Of a stretch of DNA of 64,000 nucleotides, positions 48,955 to 56,786 are shown in pieces. The notes beneath the pieces are model-generated. The model ran no database searches. It was not told where the DNA came from and saw only the letters and a list, made by a program, of their open reading frames with translations. Source of the DNA: Methylovirgula sp. 4M-Z18 (GTDB taxonomy: Bacteria > Pseudomonadota > Alphaproteobacteria > Rhizobiales > Beijerinckiaceae); the NCBI RefSeq assembly GCF_037890675.1, contig NZ_CP149574.1:2518874-2582873 (forward strand), in the 5' to 3' direction. How positions within the stretch are numbered: position 1 is the stretch's first letter; each line of letters opens with the position of its first letter. Both the position numbers and the translations under genes were made by a program.

Positions 48955-49422
48955 TTAGTGTGGGCAGCTTATTTGGCCCGGACCGCCGCACTGGAGGCCG
49001 CGGGGCCTTTGCTGGCCGCCCTGGCCTGGCCGCGGCTGTCCCTGCTCGCCGACGCGTGGCTGTCCACCCTGCGGCACGCCTGGCCGCGGGCCGTTATAGC
49101 CCGGCTGTCCCGGATAAATGGGACGACGCCGATAGTCGGGCTTCTCGCGGTCGACGCCATAGACCCCCACGTTCACGCCGCCCGGCTCCTCATAGACCGG
49201 CCGGCCGTAGACCGGGCCAGGCCCGGGACCCGGTTCGACATAAACCGGCGGCGGCCGATAACCGGGTTCCACATAAACCGGCGCTGGCGGCGGCGGTTCC
49301 TCATAGACCACACGGCCCGGCGGCGGCGCACAGCCGGAGAGAAGGAGAGCCATGGCCATACAGGGCGGGATGATAGCGGTGCTGCGCATCAGTCTCGTCA
49401 GTTTCATTTCGGTAATTTGCAT
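48955..49422 (-). CDS. Pro/Gly/Tyr-rich lipoprotein, unknown function
   Basis: Not recognised as a named family. The ATG at 49422 gives MQITEMKLTRLMRSTAIIP, then a lipobox LLLSGC near residue 31, so it is probably an outer-membrane or periplasmic lipoprotein. The rest (about 155 residues total) is low complexity: PPPAPVYVEPGYRPPPVYVEP repeats, then a Gly/Gln/Arg/Pro-rich tail. It lies between the oxygenase gene and the rfb operon. Confidence 0.75.
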   Translation of the reverse strand: MQITEMKLTRLMRSTAIIPPCMAMALLLSGCAPPPGRVVYEEPPPPAPVYVEPGYRPPPVYVEPGPGPGPVYGRPVYEEPGGVNVGVYGVDREKPDYRRRPIYPGQPGYNGPRPGVPQGGQPRVGEQGQPRPGQGGQQRPRGLQCGGPGQISCPH

Positions 49423-49502
49423 CGAAAGGATCCTTTCCAACGATGAATTTCCGAAACAACCGGTGAATAAGACGTGAACGGCCCGCGATTTTTGCGTGCG
49501 AC

Positions 49503-50240
49503 CTATCGCGCATCGTGAAAGATCAGCCCCAGCGTGTGCCGGCGGCCGCTGCGCAAGCGGCTGACGCCGTGGCGCAGATTGACCCGATAGCTGCCCCGTG
49601 CGCCGGCAACCGGCCGGTTGTGCACGGCGAAGGCGACCGCGTCGCCCTGCCGCAGCGGCACGACTTCGACCCGGCTTTGCATGCGCGGACGCTGTTCCGT
49701 CAGCACGAATTCGCCGCCGGAAAAATCGCGGCCGGGTTCCGAGAGCAGAATGGCAACCTGGATCGGGAAGGCGAGATCCCCGTAAAGATCCTGGTGCAGG
49801 CAGTTGAAATCGCCCGGTCCATATTGCAGCAGCAGGGGCGTGGCGCGTGTCTGCCCGGCTTCTTGGCAAGCTCTAAGAAAATCGGCATGCTGCGCGGGGT
49901 AGCGTTCGGCAAGGCCCATCCGCTCATTCCAGCGATTTGCAAGCTGTGCCAACGGCGCGTACAGCCCCTCGCGCAGGCTCGCGATCATCTCGGGCAGCGG
50001 ATACTGGAAGTATCTATATTCACCCTTGCCGAAGCCGTGCCGTGCCATATGGATGTGGCTGCGGAAATGTTGTGGCTCCGCATAGAGCGCGGCAATTTGC
50101 GCGCATTCCGGCGGGGTCAGCAGCTTTTCCAGGACCGCGCAGCCGAAGCCATCGAGCTCCGCCGAGAGCGCCGGCCAATCGTAGCGCGCGAGTCGGGCCG
50201 CCGCGCCGGCGTCCTCGCGGATCTGTGCGGCGGCGCTCAT
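49503..50240 (-). CDS. 2OG-Fe(II) oxygenase, DNA-repair-associated family
   Basis: Predicted 2-oxoglutarate/iron dioxygenase of 245 residues. The iron triad is His149 and Asp151 (NCLHQDLYGD) with His224 (NLRHGVSRLR), and the 2OG-binding arginine is at 233-234. It matches the family thought to act on nucleic acids (Oxygenase-NA, COG3826). Its ATG at 50240 overlaps the ada stop by four bases (ATGA), so the two are coupled. This fits alkylation damage repair, but the substrate is not established. Confidence 0.87.
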   Translation of the reverse strand: MSAAAQIREDAGAAARLARYDWPALSAELDGFGCAVLEKLLTPPECAQIAALYAEPQHFRSHIHMARHGFGKGEYRYFQYPLPEMIASLREGLYAPLAQLANRWNERMGLAERYPAQHADFLRACQEAGQTRATPLLLQYGPGDFNCLHQDLYGDLAFPIQVAILLSEPGRDFSGGEFVLTEQRPRMQSRVEVVPLRQGDAVAFAVHNRPVAGARGSYRVNLRHGVSRLRSGRRHTLGLIFHDAR

Positions 50241-51322
50241 GGTTGCGCCTCTTTGGCGAGCAAGGCGCGTTTGCGCTCGACGCCCCAGCGATAGCCGGAA
50301 AGGCCGCCGTCCTGCCGCACCACGCGATGGCACGGGATCGCCACGGCGAGCTTATTGGCGCCGCAGGCCTGCGCCACGGCACGGACGGCGGACGGCGCGC
50401 CGATCCGCTGGGCGATGTCGGCATAGGACACGGTCTTGCCGGCCGGAATGTCGCACAGAGCCTGCCAGACCCGCTGCTGGAACGCCGTACCGCGCATGTC
50501 GAGCGGCAAATCGAGCCCCAGGCGCGGCGCTTCGACGAAGCCCACCACTTTGGCGACCAGCGCTTCGAAACCGGGGTCGCCGCCGATGATGTCGGCCTTG
50601 GGAAAGCGGTTTTGCAGGTCGCGCGCCAATTCTTCCGGGTCGTCGCCGAGCAGGATCGCACACACGCCCTTCTCGCTGCAGGCTACCAGAATAGCGCCGA
50701 GCGAACATTGGCCGATGGCGAAGTGGATTGCCACATTCTCGCCGCCCTTCTTGAAGGCGGTCGGTGTCATGCCCAGCACTTGGCCCACGTTTTCGTAAAA
50801 CCGGCTGCTCGAATTGAAGCCGGCGTCGTAAATCGCCGCGGTCACGCTGGCCTGAGCGTCCCGCAGGCTGGCCCGCACCCGCTGTGCACGATGGGCAGCG
50901 CCATAGGCTTTGGGTGTCAGTCCGGTCGCTGCCTTGAATTGGCGATGGAAATGGAACGGGCTCATCCCGGCCCGTGCGGCCAGATCCGACAGAGGGGGCA
51001 ATTCTTCCGCTGTCTCGATCATCCGGCAGGCCTTGGCGATCAAGGCGGCATTGCGCTCGTTCAAGGAAGAGGCATTCGGCCGGCAGCGCAGGCAGGCGCG
51101 ATACCCGGCCGCGTCGGCCTCTGCGCATGTCTCGTGGAAGGTCACATTTTCCGGCTTGGCACGCCGGGAGGGGCAGGACGGGCGGCAATAGACGCCCGTG
51201 GTACGCACGCCGAAGACGAACCGGCCGTCGGCAGCGGCATCCCGGCGCAGAACGGCCTGCCAGCGCGGGTCCTGTTCGATGGAAATTAAGGTTTCGATTT
51301 TTCGGGCCATGAGGGAAGACAT
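50237..51322 (-). CDS. ada: Ada: bifunctional methylated-DNA repair regulator
   Basis: Repairs O6-methylguanine and methylphosphotriesters and activates its own regulon. The 361-residue product has the N-terminal zinc/acceptor domain with Cys46, Cys50, Cys77 and Cys80 (VYCRPSC and CLRC), an AraC-type helix-turn-helix region (LSDLAARAGMSPFHFHRQFK near residue 115), and the C-terminal transferase with acceptor Cys331 (IPCHRV). The ATG at 51322 follows AAGGAA; an ATG eight codons earlier is in frame. Confidence 0.95.
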   Translation of the reverse strand: MSSLMARKIETLISIEQDPRWQAVLRRDAAADGRFVFGVRTTGVYCRPSCPSRRAKPENVTFHETCAEADAAGYRACLRCRPNASSLNERNAALIAKACRMIETAEELPPLSDLAARAGMSPFHFHRQFKAATGLTPKAYGAAHRAQRVRASLRDAQASVTAAIYDAGFNSSSRFYENVGQVLGMTPTAFKKGGENVAIHFAIGQCSLGAILVACSEKGVCAILLGDDPEELARDLQNRFPKADIIGGDPGFEALVAKVVGFVEAPRLGLDLPLDMRGTAFQQRVWQALCDIPAGKTVSYADIAQRIGAPSAVRAVAQACGANKLAVAIPCHRVVRQDGGLSGYRWGVERKRALLAKEAQP

Positions 51323-51413
51323 AGGATCGTTCCTTATCGATTGCATCTCCCCAGGGTTTTAGAGAGTCGCAACCGGCCCCGAACTCCGATCCTTGCTTTC
51401 AAAATACTGTTGA

Positions 51414-51896
51414 TCACCCAATCGAAGGCGCAAACTCGCTCCAGCGCGAATAGGGATTGAGGATCAGATTGGAATTGGAATATCGCCTGTCGAAGGTGAC
51501 TTCCTTGCCGATCCAATCGGGTTTGGCGAAAGGCTGCGTCTCGTAATCGAGCTCGATTTCTGCGATGATCAGCCCCTTGTTGATGCCGTGAAAGACATCC
51601 ACTTCCCAGATAAACCCTTCATACGGCACGCGATAGCGGATCTTTTCGATCGGCGCGGGTTGGCACAAGAGCATCAATTGCTCGGCATCGTCGACCGGAA
51701 TCTCGTATTCGAACTCGAGCTTGGTCAGGCCTTCGGTCTTGCCTTTGACCGTCAGAAACGCTTTCGGACCGGCGATCCGCACCCGAACCGTACGCCAGGG
51801 ATCCGTGCTCAGATAATTCTGCCGAAAATCGACTCCGCGATACCCGCGCCATCCCTCTGCAACGACCAGAAATTTGCGCTCGATCTCCAATGCCAT
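51414..51896 (-). CDS. CYTH-domain (triphosphate tunnel) phosphatase
   Basis: Small cytoplasmic enzyme of 160 residues. The N-terminal EIERKFLV is the ExExK signature of CYTH proteins, followed by the strand-rich core (VRVRIAGPKAFLTVKGKTEGLTKLEFEYEIP) and EVDVFHGINKGLIIAEIEL, whose charged residues line the tunnel. Bacterial relatives of this size are inorganic triphosphatases. The ATG at 51896 fits the family start; a TTG seven codons earlier is possible. Confidence 0.86.
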   Translation of the reverse strand: MALEIERKFLVVAEGWRGYRGVDFRQNYLSTDPWRTVRVRIAGPKAFLTVKGKTEGLTKLEFEYEIPVDDAEQLMLLCQPAPIEKIRYRVPYEGFIWEVDVFHGINKGLIIAEIELDYETQPFAKPDWIGKEVTFDRRYSNSNLILNPYSRWSEFAPSIG

Positions 51897-52082
51897 GAAC
51901 GGGGACGCTCCAGACAAACATTACGCAGTACCAATGGAGGGGTATTTTTACGCAATTCGGCCGCCGGGGCAACAGCCGTCTGTTAACCATGTCGATGAAC
52001 GGGAGATAAATTTACGCTTCAGCAAGAATTCAGCCGGCGATCATTAAATTTCGTCCATCGCTGTTCAGCGCATGGATGGAAC

Positions 52083-52451
52083 ATGAGTCGCTTTTCTACA
52101 TTCCCCGCCCTGACCTTGGGGCTTGCCGCATCCTCCGCGATCTTCACGGCCTCGGCATCGGCGCAATCGTTATTTCCCGGTCAGCCCGATCGCCCTGACA
52201 TCGGGAACGTTCAGTACAACTGCGAGCGGGGCTGGCATCCTGATCCCTGGGGCCGCTGCGTGCCGTCCCGGCACCTGCACGATGTCATCGTGATCACACC
52301 GGACGGACGCTGGCGCGATGCGCGAGAGAGCGGGCGTTACGACGCACCGCGCTATCGGCGCGAGGATGCAGGCGATGAGGGCTATGACCGCGAGGAGCCC
52401 GACAATCTGCCCCGTTATCGCCGCATGCCCGACACAGACGATCAATACTAG
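52083..52451 (+). CDS. Small secreted protein with GCG/CRPN-type motif
   Basis: A 122-residue exported protein. The signal peptide (FPALTLGLAASSAIFTASASA, cut near residue 27) is followed by the motif CERGWHPDPWGRCVP near residue 47, then a charged Arg/Asp/Tyr-rich tail. Its motif is shared with the next gene. No function is known. Confidence 0.72.
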   Translation: MSRFSTFPALTLGLAASSAIFTASASAQSLFPGQPDRPDIGNVQYNCERGWHPDPWGRCVPSRHLHDVIVITPDGRWRDARESGRYDAPRYRREDAGDEGYDREEPDNLPRYRRMPDTDDQY

Positions 52452-52615
52452 GAGAATCGAACGCGCAATAGCCGCCGCCAGCGCCGGCCAAAGCTCATAT
52501 TATACATTCAGATCACATCGTAACTCGATGAATATTCGCTGAACGCGCCGTTCAGATCGAGTTCAGCCGGAACCCGATAGCGTCTCACCATCGCATTTCA
52601 AGAAAGGATGGACCC

Positions 52616-52930
52616 ATGAAAGCAGTTTATAAATTTGCCGCCGTTGCAATCCTTGCAGGCAGCGGTCTTGCCGCTGCTGTCAGCGCCTCCTCGGCGATGC
52701 CGGTTGCAACCGATCACACGGTCGCGGGCCAAGCGATGATCGAAAAGACGGCCGGAGGCTGCGGCCCGGGCTGGCATCCCAATCCTTGGGGACACTGCGT
52801 ACCCTTCCACCGCGGCCCGGAGGTTGTCGTCCGCCCCGGCTGGCGCGAGCCGCCGCCCCACGGGCGCGATCATGACTGGCACGATCACGACCGGCATCAC
52901 CATCATCATCACTGGCAGGATGAACAATAA
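52616..52930 (+). CDS. Small secreted protein with GCG/CRPN-type motif and His-rich tail
   Basis: A 104-residue exported protein. A signal peptide (FAAVAILAGSGLAAAVSASSA) is followed by CGPGWHPNPWGHCVP near residue 49 and a tail of nearly alternating His, Asp and Arg ending in six His. The tail could bind metal. It has a good AAAGGA before the ATG and is followed by a two-way terminator. It is a clear partial paralogue of the preceding gene. Confidence 0.78.
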   Translation: MKAVYKFAAVAILAGSGLAAAVSASSAMPVATDHTVAGQAMIEKTAGGCGPGWHPNPWGHCVPFHRGPEVVVRPGWREPPPHGRDHDWHDHDRHHHHHHWQDEQ

Positions 52931-52939
52931 GCCAGATGC

Positions 52940-52965
52940 AAAAGCCCGCCGTTCGGCGGGCTTTT
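52940..52965. terminator. Bidirectional terminator between convergent genes
   Basis: An 11-bp stem (AAAAGCCCGCC with GGCGGGCTTTT, four-base GTTC loop) has T-rich sequence on both sides. It sits ten bases after the His-rich protein stop and three before the stop of the L,D-transpeptidase gene on the other strand, so it can serve both. Confidence 0.9.
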
Positions 52966-52967
52966 GT

Positions 52968-53681
52968 TTATCCTAGCACGACGACGCGCGTGCCGAGCGC
53001 GACGCGCGGATAAAGATTGACGATGTCCTGATTGCACATCCGGATACAGCCGGAGGACACGTAAGTGCCGATCGTCTCCGGCTCGGTCGTGCCGTGAATG
53101 CGATAACCAAGATCGCGCCCATCGCCATAGAGATACATCGCGCGCGCACCCAGCGGGCTGCGCGGACCGCCCTTCACGCCAAGGCCGCGGTGCGTCTTCT
53201 CCAATTGCGAAACGATGTCCGGCTCGCGCTCGACCATTTCGGGCGGCGGCACCCAATCCGGCCAATCGTGTTTCATGTTGATCTTGGCCTCGCCCTTCCA
53301 GGCAAAGCCTTCGCGGCCGACACCGACGCCGTAGCGCGTCGCGCGATCTTTCGAGTCCACGAAATAGAGATGGCAGGAACGCGGATCGACGATGATCGTG
53401 CCGGGCGCCGCAATCCCCTTGAACTCCACGACCTGACGCAAGAATTGCGAATCGACCTGATGATAGTCGAAGGCCTCAATGGGGTATTTCTCGTCGGTGT
53501 AACCGGCGTAGATCGCGTCGTAATTGGGGCGATCTACGGTGCGGCCCGCCCATTTGGGATGCGGACCCGATTGAAAAATGTTTTCCAAAAGCGGGCTTTG
53601 CATATCGCTCGCGCAACCGGCGAGCGCCGACGTCATCGCCACCACGCTACCGGCGCAAAACCCCCGTCGACTCATGAGCAT
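52968..53681 (-). CDS. L,D-transpeptidase (YkuD), lipoprotein-like
   Basis: Cross-links peptidoglycan or attaches lipoproteins to it in the periplasm. The 237-residue product has an N-terminal SRRGFCAGSVVAMTSALAGC with a lipobox-like LAGC (Cys23) and a YkuD domain with RIHGTTEPE and the catalytic SSGCIRM (Cys212). The His and Cys are intact. The ATG at 53681 follows AGGG. Family members of this alphaproteobacterial type often carry such an N-terminus. Confidence 0.92.
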   Translation of the reverse strand: MLMSRRGFCAGSVVAMTSALAGCASDMQSPLLENIFQSGPHPKWAGRTVDRPNYDAIYAGYTDEKYPIEAFDYHQVDSQFLRQVVEFKGIAAPGTIIVDPRSCHLYFVDSKDRATRYGVGVGREGFAWKGEAKINMKHDWPDWVPPPEMVEREPDIVSQLEKTHRGLGVKGGPRSPLGARAMYLYGDGRDLGYRIHGTTEPETIGTYVSSGCIRMCNQDIVNLYPRVALGTRVVVLG

Positions 53682-53967
53682 TGTTATTAACCCTATTTTT
53701 AAGAAACACGGCACTCTCGCGGCAAAAGTTTAACGAGAGGTTCAAAGGGCGATGCCACGCCCGTGCCCTAGTTGCGGGGAAAATTGGGCAAGATCATGGT
53801 GACGAGGCAATCGGGAAACACAAAGGCTAAAGCGTGGCTCAATCATCACGCCGCAGGTGTCGCCAAAGTCGTTCTGTCGCATTGACGACATATTGATAAA
53901 AGTGCCGTATCAGGCATCAATCGGTCAGGTCTCGTCGCGGCCTCTTTTCGACCTCAGGAATTCGACC

Positions 53968-55266
53968 ATGCCGCTCAAGGCCCTGCCCCGTTTGCTGCGG
54001 ATCCACTCCGCCCGTTTTCAGCGGCGGGCCGTCTTCCTGATCGGCGGCGTCGTGGTGGGCGGAGGCGCGGCAGCGATGGCGCTCCTGGCCGACGCGGCGC
54101 AGAGCGAATTTCGCAAGACGCTGCAGCTTTCGCCCTATCTGCCGCTCGTCCTCACCCCGCTCGGTTTTGCCCTCTCCGTCTATCTCACCCGCCGCTTTTT
54201 CCCCAATTCGCAAGGCAGCGGCATTCCGCAGGTGATTGCCGCGCGGGAATTTGACGACCAGGCCGACCGGCAAAAGCTCGTGTCGCTCAAAATCGCCTTC
54301 GGCAAGATTCTGCTCACCTTGCTTGGTCTCCTGTGTGGCGGTTCGGTCGGGCGCGAAGGGCCGACCGTGCAGGTCGGCGCGAGCGTGATGTTCGAAGCTG
54401 GACGGCTCTCGCCGCGCCGCCAGCGCGGATGGATTCTGGCGGGCGCGTCGGCGGGCGTCGCCGCGGCATTCAACACGCCGCTCGCCGGCATCGTGTTCGG
54501 CATCGAGGAGATGAGCCAATCCTTCGAACTGCGCACCTCCGGCCTCATTCTCGGCACGGTGATCGCCGCCGGTGTCACCTCGCAAGCACTGCTCGGCGAT
54601 TACACCTATTTCGGCACCACCGGTGCGGTGCTGCATGGCTGGCGCGATTGGGCCTGCGTGCCGATGTGCGGCATTCTGGGCGGCCTTGCCGGCGGGTTGT
54701 TCAGCCGCCTTCTCATCGCCATGGCGCGCGGTCTGCCGGGACAGTTGGGCGCGTTGATCAAGGCCAACCCGATCGCGTTCGCGGCGGCCTGCGGCTTTCT
54801 CGTCGGGCTCTGCGGCGTGGCCTCAAACGGCGTCACCTACGGCACCGGCTACCAGGAAGTCACAGCCCTGTTGCACCAGCATGGGGGACCGGGCCAAGGC
54901 TTCGGCGTCTTCAAATTCATTGCCACAGCCCTCAGCGCCATCTCGGGCATTCCCGGCGGCATTTTTTCCCCATCCCTGGCGGTCGGCGCGGGGCTCGGCG
55001 CCAATGTCGCGGCCTTTTTGCCCGGCGCGACGCTGGAAGCCGTCATCGTGCTTGGCATGGTGTCGTATTTTACCGGCGTCGTGCAGGCGCCGATCACCGC
55101 TTTCGTGATCGTGACGGAAATGACCGGCAATCACGCCATGATCATGCCGATCATGGCCGCCGCCTTCATCGCCCATTGGACCTCAAAGCTCATCTGCCCC
55201 CAGGGCATCTACCACGCGCTTGCCCGCAACTTCCTCAGTCTCGGCGCCGCGCGTGGCAGCCACTAG
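53968..55266 (+). CDS. CLC-family chloride channel or H+/Cl- antiporter
   Basis: Inner-membrane protein of 432 residues with about ten hydrophobic segments. The ion-site motifs are GSGIPQV near residue 87, GREGPTVQVG near residue 128 (its Glu is the gating glutamate), and GGIFSPSLAVGA near residue 330. FGIEEMSQSFE has a Glu at the position used by antiporters for proton transfer, so exchange is likely. The ATG at 53968 follows AGGAA. A TTGACG at 53882 may belong to its promoter, but the -10 is weak. Confidence 0.92.
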   Translation: MPLKALPRLLRIHSARFQRRAVFLIGGVVVGGGAAAMALLADAAQSEFRKTLQLSPYLPLVLTPLGFALSVYLTRRFFPNSQGSGIPQVIAAREFDDQADRQKLVSLKIAFGKILLTLLGLLCGGSVGREGPTVQVGASVMFEAGRLSPRRQRGWILAGASAGVAAAFNTPLAGIVFGIEEMSQSFELRTSGLILGTVIAAGVTSQALLGDYTYFGTTGAVLHGWRDWACVPMCGILGGLAGGLFSRLLIAMARGLPGQLGALIKANPIAFAAACGFLVGLCGVASNGVTYGTGYQEVTALLHQHGGPGQGFGVFKFIATALSAISGIPGGIFSPSLAVGAGLGANVAAFLPGATLEAVIVLGMVSYFTGVVQAPITAFVIVTEMTGNHAMIMPIMAAAFIAHWTSKLICPQGIYHALARNFLSLGAARGSH

Positions 55267-55278
55267 ATCAGCGGAAGC

Positions 55279-56343
55279 TTACGCCATCGCGTCTTCGAGC
55301 GCCGGATAGTCGGTATAGCCCGTCGCGCCTTCCGCATAGATCGTCGCGCCATTGAGCGCGTTCAACGGCGCGCCGCGCTGCAGCCGCTCGACGAGATCTG
55401 GATTGGCGATGAACGGCTTGCCGAACGATGCCGCCTCGGCGTCGCCGCGCGCCAAGGCGCCCGTCGCGGCCTCGAAGGTCATGGCTTCGTTGACGACATA
55501 ATTACCGCCGAAGGCCTTGCGCACCTGCGGTCCAATCTTGGTCTGGGAAATATCGTCGCGCGCGAACAGGAAGGCGATTTTGCGCTTGCCGAGTTCGCTC
55601 GCCACATAGGTGAACAGCGCCTCGGGGTTTGAATCCGACATCGAATGGCTGTTCGACATCAAATTGAGATGCATGCCGACCCGGTCGGCGCCCCAAACGC
55701 TGATGACCGCATCGGTCACCTCCAGCATCAACCGCGCCCGGTTCTCGATCGAACCGCCATATTGATCGGTCCGCTTGTTGCTGCCGTCATGCAGGAATTG
55801 GTCGAGCAGATAGCCGTTGGCGCCATGGATTTCGACGCCGTCGAATCCGGCCCGGCGCGCATTTTCCGCGCCCTTACGATAAGCCTCGATGATACCGGGA
55901 ATTTCGCTCGTTTCGAGTGCGCGCGGCGTGACATAGGACGTCTCCGGCCGCACTAGGCTCACGCGGCCTTCCGGCGCGATGGCGGACGGCGCCACCGGCA
56001 GGTCGCCGTCGAGGAACAGAGGATGCGAGACGCGGCCGACATGCCAGAGCTGCGTGACGATCGTGCCGCCCGCCTCATGGACGCCTTGCGTGACCTTTTT
56101 CCACCCTTCGACCTGCGCATCCGACCACAGGCCGGGCGTATCGCGATAGCCGACGCCCTTCGGCGTCACGGCAGTGGCTTCCGTGATGATCAGGCCGGCC
56201 GAGGCGCGCTGCACATAATATTCGCGCATCAGATCGTTGGGAACGCGCCCCTCGCTGGCGCGGCAACGGGTCAACGGCGCCATGATGACGCGATTGCGCA
56301 GCTTAAGCGCACCAAACTGGACCGGATCGAAAAGACTGGGCAT
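55279..56343 (-). CDS. Old-yellow-enzyme-family flavin reductase (alkene reductase)
   Basis: FMN-dependent NADPH oxidoreductase of 354 residues, related to N-ethylmaleimide reductase and glycerol trinitrate reductase. It has PLTRCRA near residue 24, the flavin-binding HVGRVSHP, the substrate-binding HGANGYLLDQFLHDGSNKRTDQYGGS, and GDAEAASFGKPFIANPDL. Length is normal. It is convergent with the CLC gene (12-base gap). The natural substrate is unknown. Confidence 0.93.
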   Translation of the reverse strand: MPSLFDPVQFGALKLRNRVIMAPLTRCRASEGRVPNDLMREYYVQRASAGLIITEATAVTPKGVGYRDTPGLWSDAQVEGWKKVTQGVHEAGGTIVTQLWHVGRVSHPLFLDGDLPVAPSAIAPEGRVSLVRPETSYVTPRALETSEIPGIIEAYRKGAENARRAGFDGVEIHGANGYLLDQFLHDGSNKRTDQYGGSIENRARLMLEVTDAVISVWGADRVGMHLNLMSNSHSMSDSNPEALFTYVASELGKRKIAFLFARDDISQTKIGPQVRKAFGGNYVVNEAMTFEAATGALARGDAEAASFGKPFIANPDLVERLQRGAPLNALNGATIYAEGATGYTDYPALEDAMA

Positions 56344-56467
56344 TCAATGCTCCTAGAAAAAAGCCGAACGAAAACGTCAAGGCAAACCGGATCAGGCCGG
56401 GTCGACAAGCCTTCGGATGGCCAGGAATGGGAGCCTTCGCCGGCTGGAAGGGCGACCGGCAAAAGCT

Positions 56468-56736
56468 TAGGGTCGAAACTCAGTCATGAATGGTGTCTGG
56501 ACGCGGCGAAATTGACCGAATGCCAGGAGATGGGCCGACGCGGGACGTCCGTCCCGCTAGGACCATTGACGCCGCAGTCGGTCAATTTCGCCGCGCCGCT
56601 TCGCGGTGAGGTGAAAAATGGTCATCTGCAGCGTCGCAATGCTTGCCGGTACGGACGTAACGGCGGCGCAATGCTCCTTGCATTTGACCATTTTTGACCT
56701 CATCCAGACACCATTCATGACTGAGTTTCGACCCTA
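56468..56736. mobile_element. MITE-like cloverleaf element with 34-bp perfect inverted-repeat ends
   Basis: A 269-base non-coding block has perfect 34-bp inverted ends (56468-56501 and 56703-56736), both starting with TA. Immediately inside lie two further inverted repeats: arm A (56503-56519 with 56578-56594, 17 bp, with its own hairpin 56540-56557) and arm B (56607-56624 with 56685-56702, 17 of 18), plus a CCGC/GCGG mini-stem (56596-56606). It can fold as a four-way cloverleaf. TA ends suggest an IS630/Tc1-type non-autonomous element. It lies 124 bases before the reductase start and 50 after the glycosyltransferase stop. The rest of 56344-56786 shows no gene. Confidence 0.8.
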
Positions 56737-56786
56737 GTCCGCATATAGGCGACGATTGCGCCGCGGCAATACATTGTGCGCTGCGA

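Noticed and set aside
49423-49869. N-terminal extension of the lipoprotein frame
   Set aside because: The extra residues lie antisense to nothing useful but overlap the oxygenase gene and lack a signal; the lipobox requires the start at 49422.
53882-53910. Promoter for the CLC gene (TTGACG with a 17-base spacer)
   Set aside because: The -10 reads CCGTAT, too weak to list as a feature.
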